The notes: generated by a model from the sequence alone, not told the origin. A stretch of 64,000 nucleotides of DNA from Granulicella mallensis (GCF_014203225.1 NZ_JACHIO010000011.1:124001-188000), one strand, 5' to 3'. Numbered from the stretch's first letter, positions 1-8,378 are shown. Made by a program: numbers and translations.

Positions 1-820
1 GGTGACGAGCGGAGACCTGCACGCTATATGTCCATAACGTCAGCTTTCGGTAACCTAACGCCCGGGCCCGGTCGATGCACGTACGAACCAGCCGAGTGCC
101 GACGCCTAGACCGCGGGCGGACGGTTCCACATACAGCAGTCTCAGTTTTGCTTCTCCGGGATCGACCGTTTTCATAAGAAACACGGAACCAACTACATCG
201 CCCCCAACTTCAGCGACCCATGCATCATCATGGTCTGCGTCGTAGTGCGCGGCAAACTCCCCGAGAATCTGCGACACCAAGCCCTCATAGGTCCAGTCCC
301 ATCCGTACTCATCGTGGTAGAGAACCCCCTGGCGATGGGTAATCCATCCCATGTCACCCACTCGTAGCGGTCGCAGATTTACGCTGTCCGCTGATGCCTT
401 TTCAGGCTGAAGAACTGTCTGAATATCTCGCATGCCCGCGACCAGTTTTCGTCGCTCCCCCTCTGCGAGGGGGGAAAGAAGTGTTTCGATCTGAGATTGA
501 GTTCCAAGATTCAATCGTCTGAAGGACTTCCGGCCTGCGGATGTCAGAGTCAGGAGCTTTTGCTTACCGTGCGCTGGGCTGATGCGGCTTTGAAGCAGGT
601 CTCCCCTGCGAAAACGAGCAACGATGCGACTAACATGCGCCTTGTCCATCCCCAGGCTTCGAACGATAGTCGCCGCAGTCTGCTCTTTTGACTGCGCCAA
701 TTCGTAAAGTACCCTTGCCTCGGCCAGAGACAACTCGCTTTCCGGCAAGTGTTCAGCGAGCAAACCAATCTCACGGGTATAGAACCTATTGAAACTCCGA
801 ATTTGATCGACTATCGACAT
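1..820 (-). CDS. MarR-family regulator fused to a GNAT acetyltransferase (partial)
   Basis: Translated from the ATG at 820, the protein has a winged-helix MarR domain (about residues 1-140) with a typical recognition segment around 'SLGMDKAHVSRIV'. A GNAT domain follows from about residue 145, with the acetyl-CoA loop 'ARGLGVGTRLV' near residue 240. The frame is open to the window edge, so the C-terminus is missing; about 273 codons are visible. MarR-GNAT fusions are a known architecture, but the acetylation substrate cannot be told. The gene is divergent from the oxidoreductase at 996, with a palindrome between them that suits autoregulation. Confidence 0.85.
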   Translation of the reverse strand, partial: MSIVDQIRSFNRFYTREIGLLAEHLPESELSLAEARVLYELAQSKEQTAATIVRSLGMDKAHVSRIVARFRRGDLLQSRISPAHGKQKLLTLTSAGRKSFRRLNLGTQSQIETLLSPLAEGERRKLVAGMRDIQTVLQPEKASADSVNLRPLRVGDMGWITHRQGVLYHDEYGWDWTYEGLVSQILGEFAAHYDADHDDAWVAEVGGDVVGSVFLMKTVDPGEAKLRLLYVEPSARGLGVGTRLVRTCIDRARALGYRKLTLWTYSVQVSARH

Positions 821-840
821 CTGTATGATCCCCAAACATG

Positions 841-857
841 TGTTGTCATATACAACA
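841..857. promoter_or_regulatory. Candidate MarR operator between divergent genes
   Basis: A perfect inverted repeat, TGTTGT-CATAT-ACAACA, lies 21 bp upstream of the MarR-GNAT start and about 140 bp upstream of the oxidoreductase. Its size and TTGT/ACAA half-sites are typical of MarR-family operators. That the MarR-GNAT protein binds it is inferred from position. Confidence 0.5.
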
Positions 858-995
858 TAGCTTGGCTTGCCTTCCCCTGCAAGGGCATGCGGGGCAGACC
901 AGGCCGCCATTCCCATAGACCCCAGTCAACTCTCACGCATCTGATGAAGGTACTGCGGATGTCTGCGAACCAGCGGGCCGGCAGGGAGATACGCG

Positions 996-1925
996 ATGAA
1001 GGCAGTAAGGCTCTATGAGTATGGTGGTCCCGAGAATCTGAAGTTTGAAGACAACGTTCCTGAACCGCAGATTGGTGGAGACACGGTACTGATTGCGGCG
1101 GTTGCTGCGAGTGTCAACCCGATTGACTGGAAGGTGCGTGCCGGGCTGCGGCAAAAGGATTTTCCACTATCGCTTCCTGCCATTCTGGGCCGCGATGTGA
1201 GTGGCATCGTGCGTGCGGTTGGTTCTAACGTGAAGTATTTCAAACCAGGCGATCGGGTTCTTGCCTACACCAATGCGACCTATGCAGAATGGGTCGCCGT
1301 GGATGATTCAGAGGTGACGCACCTGCCGGATGGACTGGATTTGGACGATGCGGCTGCGCTTCCGCTGATCGTACTGACGGGGGACCAGCTTGTGCGCCTT
1401 GCAAGCAACGTGCAGAAGGGACAGGTTGTCCTGGTAACAGGGGCGCTGGGCAGCGTTGGACGCGCTGCGGTGCATGCGGCGAAGAAGATTGGTGCGCAGG
1501 TGATTGCAGGGGTTCGCAGGAAAGAGTTGAATGATGCTCATGCCCTTGGTGTCTCCGGCGTGCTGGCACTCGATGATGATGAGGCGATGGAGCGATTCCA
1601 GATGGTAGATGCCATTGCGGACACCGTTGGCGGAGACGTTGCCGCGCGACTGCTCGTGAAGGTAAAGCCGGGTGGCTCCTTTGGTTACGCCTCGATGTTG
1701 CCAGGGAGCGCGGTGGCGCAGAATCCTACGGTGAAGATTGCACGTGTGTTTGCGAAAGCCGATCCATCCAAAGTGCGTGAGTTTGCGGATGATGTCCGCG
1801 ATGGCAAGTTTGTTCTGCCGATTGGTCGTCGGATGGCGCTACGTGACGCGGCCGAGGCCCATGCACTCGCTGAAAAAGGTGGCGTGGGGAAGATCCTCCT
1901 ACTGATGTCGGCCTTGCAAAATTGA
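996..1925 (+). CDS. NADP-dependent quinone-oxidoreductase-like protein (MDR superfamily)
   Basis: This 309-residue protein has the layout of zinc-independent medium-chain dehydrogenases/reductases: an N-terminal GroES-like domain with 'NPIDWKVRAG' and 'GRDVSGIVRAVG', then a Rossmann fold with 'VTGALGSVGRAAVHAAKKIG' near residue 150. The cysteine/histidine zinc ligands of alcohol dehydrogenases are absent, so NADPH-dependent reduction of quinones or enones is the likely chemistry. The ATG has an AGGGAG ribosome site. It is divergent from the MarR-GNAT gene, a frequent partner arrangement. The exact substrate is unknown. Confidence 0.85.
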   Translation: MKAVRLYEYGGPENLKFEDNVPEPQIGGDTVLIAAVAASVNPIDWKVRAGLRQKDFPLSLPAILGRDVSGIVRAVGSNVKYFKPGDRVLAYTNATYAEWVAVDDSEVTHLPDGLDLDDAAALPLIVLTGDQLVRLASNVQKGQVVLVTGALGSVGRAAVHAAKKIGAQVIAGVRRKELNDAHALGVSGVLALDDDEAMERFQMVDAIADTVGGDVAARLLVKVKPGGSFGYASMLPGSAVAQNPTVKIARVFAKADPSKVREFADDVRDGKFVLPIGRRMALRDAAEAHALAEKGGVGKILLLMSALQN

Positions 1926-1942
1926 TGCCCTCTTTAAAAGCG

Positions 1943-2061
1943 GATAAGTACTCTTTAACTCCAGGTGTGGAACCGCTTGATAAGTACTCCTTGTGCGGAC
2001 AACGATTGATTTCAAGAATTTGATAATTATGCTTGACTCTATTGATAAGCATGCTTATTTT
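1943..2061 (+). promoter_or_regulatory. Prophage left-end promoter with four operator-like sites
   Basis: GATAAGTACTC occurs at 1943-1953 and again at 1979-1989. A related site, GATAATTATGCTT, lies at 2022-2034, and the perfect 14-bp palindrome ATAAGCATGCTTAT at 2045-2058. All fit a shared AAG-N4-CTT dyad. A promoter (TTGACT at 2033-2038, TATTTT at 2056-2061, 17-bp spacer) is overlapped by the last two sites, the arrangement of a repressed phage promoter. The cognate repressor is not in the window. Confidence 0.5.
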
Positions 2062-2084
2062 CGATTCATCGAGGATTGTCAGCC

Positions 2085-2501
2085 ATGCCAGCATCTCCTG
2101 CTCCCCCTTCCACCTTTCTTCCTGAACTGGCAGCGCCTCCGGCGTTAGCGTTGGTTCCCAATCCGCTGAGTGAGTTTGAGTTGCGCCAGGTGGCGGATTT
2201 TCTCGCGGATTTTCTGCTGTACGACATGGAAGTTGCGATGCAGCATTCCGCAAGTTGGTATCGCAATCAGGTTGGAGACGACGTCTGCTCTATGAATCAG
2301 GCGATCAGGTTAAGACAGCTAACCATTGAGGTCTGCTGTTCGGCTGTCGATCAAGCTTTGGAAGATGAGCTGAAGGATTCCGAAGCGTCAGAGTTTTGGA
2401 TGGCGGCGCAGATTGGCCTTAAGTTTCTGCTGGCCTTTGTAGTGCTGGCGGGGGTGTGGCTTGCAGTCTGTGTGACTTGGGTGGAAGGCGGTTCGCGATG
2501 A
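2085..2501 (+). CDS. Hypothetical prophage membrane protein
   Basis: This protein of 138 residues matches no family I recognise. The N-terminus is proline/alanine-rich and the middle is helical. A single hydrophobic span of about 20 residues ('FLLAFVVLAGVWLAVCV') lies just before the C-terminus, so it is probably a tail-anchored inner-membrane protein. The ATG at 2085 is preferred over an in-frame TTG at 2076 because GAGG at 2071-2074 is properly spaced only for the ATG. It is the first gene after the operator-bearing promoter and overlaps the next gene by 4 bp. Confidence 0.6.
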   Translation: MPASPAPPSTFLPELAAPPALALVPNPLSEFELRQVADFLADFLLYDMEVAMQHSASWYRNQVGDDVCSMNQAIRLRQLTIEVCCSAVDQALEDELKDSEASEFWMAAQIGLKFLLAFVVLAGVWLAVCVTWVEGGSR

Positions 2502-2839
2502 ACAACCTACCTGCCGGTGTGCTGTATGACTCGCGTGCTCCGTGGAACCTGCCCGATATGTCGCATGGAATAGAAGAGTGCGGAGACTGTTGCGAGCTTT
2601 ATTCGCGGTCAGAGATGTACTTGTTCGAACGTTACTCGTGGATTCATCGGCGGATGGAAGAGGTGCAACTCTGCGAAGCCTGTGTGCCGCGCTGCGGATG
2701 GAAGATCTGTTCCTATGACGAGCGGTGCCGTGAACCCGCGATAAGTAAGAGTGAAGGAGGATGGTGCGCGAAGCATGATCGTGCGGCCGAAGAGTTGGAT
2801 GCGGAAGAAGAATTGGGCGGACAACAGATCGCCGCGTGA
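2498..2839 (+). CDS. Cysteine-rich hypothetical protein, probable zinc binder
   Basis: This 113-residue protein has several Cys pairs (CGDCC near residue 28, C-x2-C near 62, and further Cys/His including 'WCAKHD' near 95), suggesting one or two zinc knuckles. No family is recognised. The start overlaps the upstream stop as ATGA, and a purine-rich ribosome site lies at 2482-2490, so the two genes are translationally coupled. The acidic tail (DAEEELGG) is typical of small phage early proteins. Any role is inference. Confidence 0.6.
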   Translation: MNNLPAGVLYDSRAPWNLPDMSHGIEECGDCCELYSRSEMYLFERYSWIHRRMEEVQLCEACVPRCGWKICSYDERCREPAISKSEGGWCAKHDRAAEELDAEEELGGQQIAA

Positions 2840-2873
2840 TGGATGACGTCTGTGCCTTAAATGGAGAGAAAAG

Positions 2874-3179
2874 ATGCAGGGTATTACGGTGAACAAATAC
2901 GAAGGCAACAAGATGAATGTCGTGGCATTTCGAAGTGGTGAGGCTCGATATGCGAATGCTCGCGAGACGATTTATGCACTCATTGCTGAATCCAGCGACG
3001 GTATGACCAGTAAAGAGATTGCGCAGAGAACCGGCTGGGCTCTCCATACCTTTGGCAGGCGACTTACAGAGTTGAAAGACTCAGGAAAGATTCGGAGCAC
3101 AGGGCAGATGCGCTATGGGGCTGAGGTGTGGATTGCCTATCGCGCTTTTCCGATGCAGTTGTTGATAGAGGCTGCATAA
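2874..3179 (+). CDS. Small winged-helix DNA-binding protein
   Basis: Residues 25-85 read as a winged helix-turn-helix: a first helix around 'TIYALIAES', the segment 'MTSKEIAQRTGWALHTFGRRLTEL' as HTH, then a wing ('SGKIRSTGQMRYGAEVW'). Similar 90-100 residue proteins sit just upstream of terminase in many phages, where they act as regulators or terminase helpers. GGAGAG precedes the ATG. There is no autoregulatory site I can pick out. Confidence is high for the fold and low for the function. Confidence 0.65.
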   Translation: MQGITVNKYEGNKMNVVAFRSGEARYANARETIYALIAESSDGMTSKEIAQRTGWALHTFGRRLTELKDSGKIRSTGQMRYGAEVWIAYRAFPMQLLIEAA

Positions 3180-3224
3180 GTAATCGAGCGTTGAGTGGAC
3201 ATTATTGGAAGCTGGAGGGGGAAG

Positions 3225-3518
3225 ATGGCTACAGATACGGAGTTCGATCGAGTAAGTGCGAACTATTCGCAAACAAAGAGGGGCTATGTCCGGCACCAAC
3301 CAGGTGAGGTCATTCCATTTGCTACAACGCTAGAGGTGCAGGACCATGTAGATCTCAAGGCGATGGCGCACGCTGATGGTATGACGATTGCCGCATTTTG
3401 CAAGAAACTCATTGGTCGTGAGCGTTTGCGAAGGTTGCGGATGATTGAGCTGGGGAGAGACGGGCGTAGCCGTGAAAATATTTCTGGCACCGCCCATGCT
3501 TCTGTGAAGACTGCCTAA
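3225..3518 (+). CDS. Hypothetical prophage protein, possibly ribbon-helix-helix
   Basis: The ATG at 3225 follows a strong GGAGGGGGAAG, so it is preferred over an upstream in-frame ATG at 3195. The product is 97 residues. A short strand ('TTLEVQDHVDLKAMA') followed by two helices ('MTIAAFCKKLIGRERLRRL') resembles ribbon-helix-helix DNA-binding folds, but this is a weak inference. The C-terminus is basic, then polar. No other family is recognised. Confidence 0.5.
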   Translation: MATDTEFDRVSANYSQTKRGYVRHQPGEVIPFATTLEVQDHVDLKAMAHADGMTIAAFCKKLIGRERLRRLRMIELGRDGRSRENISGTAHASVKTA

Positions 3519-3586
3519 TTACGAGCTGCGAGTTATGAGCTGCGAGTAACGAGTTAGTTGAGTCAACTATTTCGACCGCGATTGTG

Positions 3587-3755
3587 AAAGATTTCTAACC
3601 GCAATTTGCTTGGTACGTCTCTTGTGGCGTGACATAGTAGTTTTCGAGTCGTGATTACAACTTGTTGTGCCTGTCTCGCTGGGCCTTGTGCGGCGAGTAG
3701 AACTCCTGATTTTCGATGGAGTCCCAGTGGAAAAATCCAGTGGGTTACGGCACGG
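3587..3755. repeat. Dispersed intergenic repeat A, copy 1
   Basis: This is a 169-bp segment in the 313-bp gene-free gap 3519-3831. It is recognisably the same as 18878-19045, from AAAGATTTCTAAC to TTACGGCACGG/TTGCGGCACGG. It contains a CTCGC...GCGAG hairpin and two copies of CCAGTGG, and no ORF. The gap also has a short direct repeat (GAGCTGCGAGT, 3520-3550). It is probably a chromosomal repeat or a structured non-autonomous element. Confidence 0.6.
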
Positions 3756-3831
3756 ATTCCTGTGCCTCACTAACTTCTTCCCTCATTTTTAGATGAGTAT
3801 CTTCTGCGGATGCTTTCTTTGGAGATTTAAT

Positions 3832-4131
3832 ATGGCTACTTCCAGTCGTGTGTGCATTCTTTCAGACGGAGAAGCGGAAGAGCTTCGCGCCGGCCGTCCA
3901 GTTTATTGCCATCAGCACAAACATGTAAGTGCTGACGAAGCCTTCGGCATGACGGCTCCCCTCTATATGCAACGGAACGGCAAGGCTGCGGAGCCGGTAG
4001 CGGAGTGGGTTGGTCCCAGGCAGGTTCGCTATATTCTGCAGCACACCTGGCTGAGTGTGAACCGCAGTTTTCTGCCGGGTGGAAAGAGTTTGCGCATCAA
4101 GACGAAGCAGTTAAAGGCGGGGTTCGCGTGA
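3832..4131 (+). CDS. Hypothetical prophage protein
   Basis: This 99-residue protein starts at the ATG at 3832, which has GGAG eight bases upstream; an earlier in-frame ATG at 3793 lacks a site. The sequence is polar with a basic C-terminus ('GGKSLRIKTKQLKAG'). It has no signal peptide or membrane span, and I do not recognise the family. It sits directly before, and overlaps by one base (TGATG), the small-terminase gene, so it is probably co-translated with the packaging genes. Confidence 0.55.
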   Translation: MATSSRVCILSDGEAEELRAGRPVYCHQHKHVSADEAFGMTAPLYMQRNGKAAEPVAEWVGPRQVRYILQHTWLSVNRSFLPGGKSLRIKTKQLKAGFA

Positions 4132-4568
4132 TGGATGAAGCTCAAATGGACTCAGACTGTGCGATGCAGCCATACAAAAGCCGGCACGAAGCTTATGTGG
4201 AAGGCCTGATGGATGGCAAGACGAAAAAACGGTCTGCCCTGGATGCGGGATTTCCATTGAGCCGCGCACGTAATCCGAAGCGGAGAATCGAAGGGCCGAT
4301 AACTCAGGAGCTAATGCGGAGGGCGATGGTAGAGGCTGGACTGACCCTTGCGTTCCTAGCGCAGAAGACACGCGAGGGGCTGGATGCGAAGCGGCCCCAG
4401 TTGTTGTCCGGCGGGACGGGTAAGGCCGCGACATTTGAGATGGTGGACGATTTCGATATCCGTCTGAAGTACATCCAGCATGCGCATAAGATGCTGGGCA
4501 TTGTCGAGTCGGAGGAGAGAGAGCCTCCGTCGGTGCAGGTAAACATTGTGGCGGTGGGGGCGAAGTGA
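4131..4568 (+). CDS. Phage terminase small subunit-like protein
   Basis: This 145-residue product has an N-terminal helix-turn-helix-like segment ('ALDAGFPLSRARNPKRRIEG') and a helical middle ('LMRRAMVEAGLTLAFLAQKTREGLDA'), as in small terminases that recognise pac or cos DNA and stimulate the large subunit. Position decides the call: it ends in a 4-bp GTGA overlap with the large terminase. The ATG at 4131 is chosen because it overlaps the upstream stop and follows a GGCGGGG tract. The family match is structural and contextual, not motif-level. Confidence 0.65.
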   Translation: MDEAQMDSDCAMQPYKSRHEAYVEGLMDGKTKKRSALDAGFPLSRARNPKRRIEGPITQELMRRAMVEAGLTLAFLAQKTREGLDAKRPQLLSGGTGKAATFEMVDDFDIRLKYIQHAHKMLGIVESEEREPPSVQVNIVAVGAK

Positions 4569-6118
4569 GCAAATCAGCCGCGATCAAATTCGACATTGCG
4601 CTTCAGCCGAAGCAACTCGCGATTTACGAACTGGTTGAGAATTCGCCGGCTACTGAGATTGGTTATGGGGGCGCGCGTGGCGGTGCCAAGTCGCACGGGG
4701 CACGTGGCATTATGCTGCTGAGGCGGCTGAAGTATGCCCGTACCAATGGGCTCTTCCTTATGCGGGTGTGGGGGCAGATCTATCGCAACCATCTGGAACC
4801 TTTGTTTCGCGAATTTCCATTTATGGCGAACTGGTATGTCGGGGGCGATAAGAAGCACCTGACGCTGCCAAATGGTTCGCGTATTTATTTCGCCTCCGCG
4901 GACACGATGGATGACATTCGCAAGATAGCCCAGGGGCCTGAGTATGCGGACATCTTTGTGGAAGAGGCTACACACTTCAGCGAGGAAGAGCTGATCTTTC
5001 TGCCTACGGCGCTTCGCTGGACAGGGAAGTCCGGGATTACTCCGAAGATGTTGTATACCTGCAATCCCGGTAGCCGAGGGCACGATTACATCAAGCGCAT
5101 CTTTAAGGATCGCAGATTCCAGGAACATGAAGAGCCTGATTCGTTTGCTTTTGTTCAGGCTTATGGGTGGGACAACATCGAGTGGGTGCGGCCGTATCTG
5201 CACGAGCAGAACATTACAGACTTTGAGTACTACAACACCTGGACCGATCAGCAGCGGTTCCAGTGTTTTATTGCGAACTCTGACTATGGGGCTAAGTTGA
5301 ACCAGATGCCCGAGAAGGAACGGAAGGCGCATCTCTTTGGCGATTGGGACACGTTCGAGGGACAGTACTATCCGAACTTTATCCGTGCTCAGCGGGAGCT
5401 TAAGGCTGCACAGGTGGGACAGCTAATGCAGCCGTGGTGGAGGCGCTGGGCTTCGTGCGATTGGGGTTATCAACATGCGGCTTCCATTCACTGGCATGCT
5501 TCGGGCCTGGTGTCTCCTGAAGATGCGCGCAGGCATCTCGGGCGTGAGTGGAGTGAGGCTCGCGAGGTTGTGATTACTTATCGCGAACATGTAGTTGCAG
5601 GGCGTCCTGAGATGCTGCTGGCCCAGGACTTTGTGGAGCGATGTGATAACGACGATAGGCGTGAGTTGTCACGGTTCTTTATGTCGCCTGAGACCTTTGG
5701 CGAGCGTAATGCCGTGGCGGATATATTTCGCAAGGTGTTTCGCGAACACTCGTTGCCACAGCCAGAGGAGGCACGCAACGATCGTGTGAATGGCTGGCGA
5801 TTTATCCATACATTGATTGAGCAGGATCGATGGTTCGTGTCGGACCGGTGTGAGGGGGCGCTAACTGCGATTCCTTCGTTGATCTATGACGACAAGAAGC
5901 TTGAAGACGTGATGAAGACAAGCAAGGTCTCGGACGATATCGCGGACGAAGTGCGGTACGGGTTGTTTTCCATGCTGGGACCGAGTGCCAAGCCCTATGA
6001 GGTGAGGCTGCGCGAGACGCTGGCTCCGATTCAGGATATGACCGCGAAGCACCTGGCGCATCTTGACTTCAAGAGGAAGAACCGGAAACGGTCCGCTGGG
6101 TTCACTGTCGGAAGATGA
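4565..6118 (+). CDS. terL: Phage terminase large subunit
   Basis: This 517-residue ATPase-nuclease drives DNA packaging. The Walker A motif is 'GGARGGAKSHG' near residues 36-46 and Walker B is 'ADIFVEEAT' near 136. The C-terminal RNase H-like nuclease domain begins at 'WASCDWGYQHAASIHWHA' near residue 296, with later acidic residues in 'DDIADEVRYG'. Length is normal for the family. The start is GTG in a 4-bp overlap with the small subunit. This is the most diagnostic phage gene in the window. Confidence 0.95.
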   Translation: MSKSAAIKFDIALQPKQLAIYELVENSPATEIGYGGARGGAKSHGARGIMLLRRLKYARTNGLFLMRVWGQIYRNHLEPLFREFPFMANWYVGGDKKHLTLPNGSRIYFASADTMDDIRKIAQGPEYADIFVEEATHFSEEELIFLPTALRWTGKSGITPKMLYTCNPGSRGHDYIKRIFKDRRFQEHEEPDSFAFVQAYGWDNIEWVRPYLHEQNITDFEYYNTWTDQQRFQCFIANSDYGAKLNQMPEKERKAHLFGDWDTFEGQYYPNFIRAQRELKAAQVGQLMQPWWRRWASCDWGYQHAASIHWHASGLVSPEDARRHLGREWSEAREVVITYREHVVAGRPEMLLAQDFVERCDNDDRRELSRFFMSPETFGERNAVADIFRKVFREHSLPQPEEARNDRVNGWRFIHTLIEQDRWFVSDRCEGALTAIPSLIYDDKKLEDVMKTSKVSDDIADEVRYGLFSMLGPSAKPYEVRLRETLAPIQDMTAKHLAHLDFKRKNRKRSAGFTVGR

Positions 6119-6171
6119 CGGCTTGAACCAAAGACGACAAGACCATGACGGATATTAGGGAGGGATTACTG

Positions 6172-6438
6172 ATGATCGACGCATTGTTTGTTGTGAGTGT
6201 TGCAATCAATGTGTTGTTGATTGTGCTGTGGCCAAAAGAGATAGCTGAGATCGTTCCGGCTGAGGACATGGTTTTTGAGGAGTCGAAGCCTGTGTCCGTT
6301 CCGAAGCCGTTTCGCGCGCGCAAGGCGTTTCGTGAAGTGAAGAGGCAGTTTGAGGATGCGCACGACCCTCGAAGGGTATCGATGAAACAGGTAGAGAGGT
6401 TTGTTCAGAAGGCTAAGGAGAAGAGAGATGATCGGTAA
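6172..6438 (+). CDS. Small single-span membrane protein
   Basis: Starting at the ATG at 6172 (AGGGAGGG eight bases upstream), the protein has 88 residues. A hydrophobic N-terminus ('ALFVVSVAINVLLIVLW') is followed by a charged, helical cytoplasmic tail rich in Arg/Lys ('FREVKRQFEDAHD'). It overlaps the 5' end of the tagged hydrolase gene by 11 bp. No family is recognised. A holin-like or anchoring role for the following effector is possible but unproven. Confidence 0.6.
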   Translation: MIDALFVVSVAINVLLIVLWPKEIAEIVPAEDMVFEESKPVSVPKPFRARKAFREVKRQFEDAHDPRRVSMKQVERFVQKAKEKRDDR

Positions 6439-7315
6439 ATCAGGTCAGTATTATCGAGCAGGCTATTTGGCACGGCAGGCGGGGGACTGGCCTGACGGCA
6501 CAGACAACGAAGGACAAGAAACGCAGGATGGTACTCCAGCGCTGGCTCAGATAAATATGTCCGTTCCATCCGTGGTACAGGCGAGAGCGGTAGCTACTAA
6601 GGCGGCAACCCCTTTTGCCCGTGCGTCTGCGTATCCCACAACAAATGCGGTGCAGGACTCTGTCGGTGGAGATCTTTATAAGGCGGTTCAGAGCCTGTCT
6701 CAAAGAGCGCAGGACTCGTATCACCAGAATATTGATCCTCTGGAGCAGCGGGTCGATAATTGGCAGCGTGGCAATGGCTTTAGAACCAACGCGCAGGTGC
6801 TACCACCGGCTCCACTAGCGCCGCCGCCGCGATTGGCGACGCCAGGGATAGACCCAAGGGTATATAGAGCGTCGCTTGCCGGATATCGTCCGGCCGGAAC
6901 AAAGGAGTCAGTTGCCGAACTTGCAGGGAATATCAACTGTGAAACGGGAGGCATGAGAGACTCACGGAACGAAAATATGCCGCTTTCCGTAGCCAGAGGA
7001 GATATTGCGCATATGCGCATCAATGGCGAAAGACAGTGGGGCGATAGGGTGAAGGGGCTTGCCGGGCTGGGAAATTGCGAGACACCTTTGATGTCAGGGC
7101 CGGATTATCCGAACGCCCTGAATGCGGCCACAGATGCTGCTATGGAAGATTTAAACGGTGTCGACCCAACACATGGAGCGACCAATTACAATGGTCGAAC
7201 CTCCATGGGCGACATCAGTCCATTTGGTGGAAAGAATGGACCGGTAATACATACGCACGCTGGGCCCTATATCAGTCCGTCAATATATAAGGTGATCAAT
7301 ACTTATGGCAAATAA
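6428..7315 (+). CDS. Tagged cell-wall hydrolase, SleB/Hydrolase_2-like
   Basis: The ATG at 6428 follows AAGGAGAAGAG; 295 residues. Residues 1-22 form the segment 'MIGKSGQYYRAGYLARQAGD' plus WP, which is shared with the proteins at 9406 and 12040. A low-complexity Ala/Pro/Gln linker follows to about residue 165. The C-terminal 125 residues resemble SleB-type peptidoglycan hydrolases: the putative catalytic Glu in 'NCETGG', and the late motif 'GVDPTHGATNYN', matching the DPTxGATxY signature. It is the first of three tagged genes and is followed by two small exported proteins. The hydrolase call is by motif; how the protein is delivered is unknown. Confidence 0.7.
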   Translation: MIGKSGQYYRAGYLARQAGDWPDGTDNEGQETQDGTPALAQINMSVPSVVQARAVATKAATPFARASAYPTTNAVQDSVGGDLYKAVQSLSQRAQDSYHQNIDPLEQRVDNWQRGNGFRTNAQVLPPAPLAPPPRLATPGIDPRVYRASLAGYRPAGTKESVAELAGNINCETGGMRDSRNENMPLSVARGDIAHMRINGERQWGDRVKGLAGLGNCETPLMSGPDYPNALNAATDAAMEDLNGVDPTHGATNYNGRTSMGDISPFGGKNGPVIHTHAGPYISPSIYKVINTYGK

Positions 7316-7856
7316 GAAGATGGTTGCATTGCTCAGTCTATTGTTTGTAGGAACAGGGCACGCGTTGCCGGAAAAACGACGAGTGAACCTTGCACCTACA
7401 CCTGCACGCATTCAAGGTGCCCTTGGATGCCTGGCAACAGTGCTTGCAGGCATGGATGATAATGACTTCAAGGTGTTTGGCCTAGCGCGACATGAATTCA
7501 GGCCGGGTAAGGTAGTGCAGGCCCGTGTTCACGTGCATAAAGAATACTGGGGATCCGACCCAGACTACGATCGAGACTACGAGTACGATGTTGTTCTTTA
7601 TGCAAAAGATGGACTGCATGGAGCATTTTTTACAATGTATGTGGATGAAACTGGTCCCTATGTGAGCAAGGCGATGACCTACAAGCTGGATAGAGTGGGT
7701 AGGCGGTGGGAAGCAAGCGAGGGAAATGGAGGAGGGCCTACCTATTTTATGCTAGGCAAAGAAGTCACATTATTAACTAATATGATAGCGAGTGACGAGA
7801 TTAAATTGAAACCGGGAAAGTGCTCCGCCGAGGTAGATGAGACAAGTTTTCTTTAG
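7305..7856 (+). CDS. Small exported protein, candidate periplasmic inhibitor
   Basis: This 183-residue protein has a signal peptide ('MVALLSLLFVGTGHALP' after a basic start). The mature part is mostly beta strand, with two cysteines, one in 'GALGCLA' near residue 42 and one in 'GKCSAE' near 173, fit for one disulfide. The next gene has the same plan and the same 'GALxCLA' motif. It overlaps the hydrolase gene by 11 bp; an ATG at 7320 is an alternative start. Tight coupling to a peptidoglycan hydrolase and export suggest an immunity or inhibitor role, by inference only. Confidence 0.55.
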   Translation: MANKKMVALLSLLFVGTGHALPEKRRVNLAPTPARIQGALGCLATVLAGMDDNDFKVFGLARHEFRPGKVVQARVHVHKEYWGSDPDYDRDYEYDVVLYAKDGLHGAFFTMYVDETGPYVSKAMTYKLDRVGRRWEASEGNGGGPTYFMLGKEVTLLTNMIASDEIKLKPGKCSAEVDETSFL

Positions 7857-7871
7857 TTTGACGAGAATAAG

Positions 7872-8378
7872 ATGAGTATGTTCAAGGCTTCAATATTGTT
7901 TCTGTTTATATTATGGAGTGGCGTTGCAGCCCCTACTCAAAGCCATGGTTCTTCGTTATTGCGTGGGGCTTTACACTGCCTGGCTGTAAAAGACACGGAT
8001 TGGCTTGCTGTCCAAAAGTCTCAAGCACAGTCTATCCGTGTAAGCTATGCGATCGACACAGCATCACATCGAACAGAAAACACTACCTATGTTGTGGCCT
8101 ATGCGAATAGAAGTCGTACCCGTGGCAAGGTGTTCGATTTGATCTATCAGCAAAAGGGCCACACGGTGGTCTTCGATGTACAAAACAATGGCAGCTTTGC
8201 GAGATCGGGAAGTAAGATTGATTTTTTTAAGCCACCGCTTGGAGGAGTTTGGACGCAGGCGCATCTTCAAGGAGCTATTAAGCAGGCGGATCAGCGAGTG
8301 GAAGTTCTCTTCGATGTGAAAACGCTGTCTGCTCCGCTTTCAGGTGTCACTTGTAGATCGTTTGTGGATAACAAATAG
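7872..8378 (+). CDS. Small exported protein, paralogue of the preceding one
   Basis: This protein of 168 residues has a clear signal peptide ('FKASILFLFILWSGVAAPT'). The mature protein opens with 'LLRGALHCLAV', matching 'RIQGALGCLA' upstream, and has a second Cys near residue 163 ('GVTCRSF'). The middle is beta-rich and polar. Overall identity to its neighbour is low, so the pair are diverged paralogues. The context is as for the upstream gene: a candidate second inhibitor in the hydrolase cassette. Confidence 0.55.
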   Translation: MSMFKASILFLFILWSGVAAPTQSHGSSLLRGALHCLAVKDTDWLAVQKSQAQSIRVSYAIDTASHRTENTTYVVAYANRSRTRGKVFDLIYQQKGHTVVFDVQNNGSFARSGSKIDFFKPPLGGVWTQAHLQGAIKQADQRVEVLFDVKTLSAPLSGVTCRSFVDNK

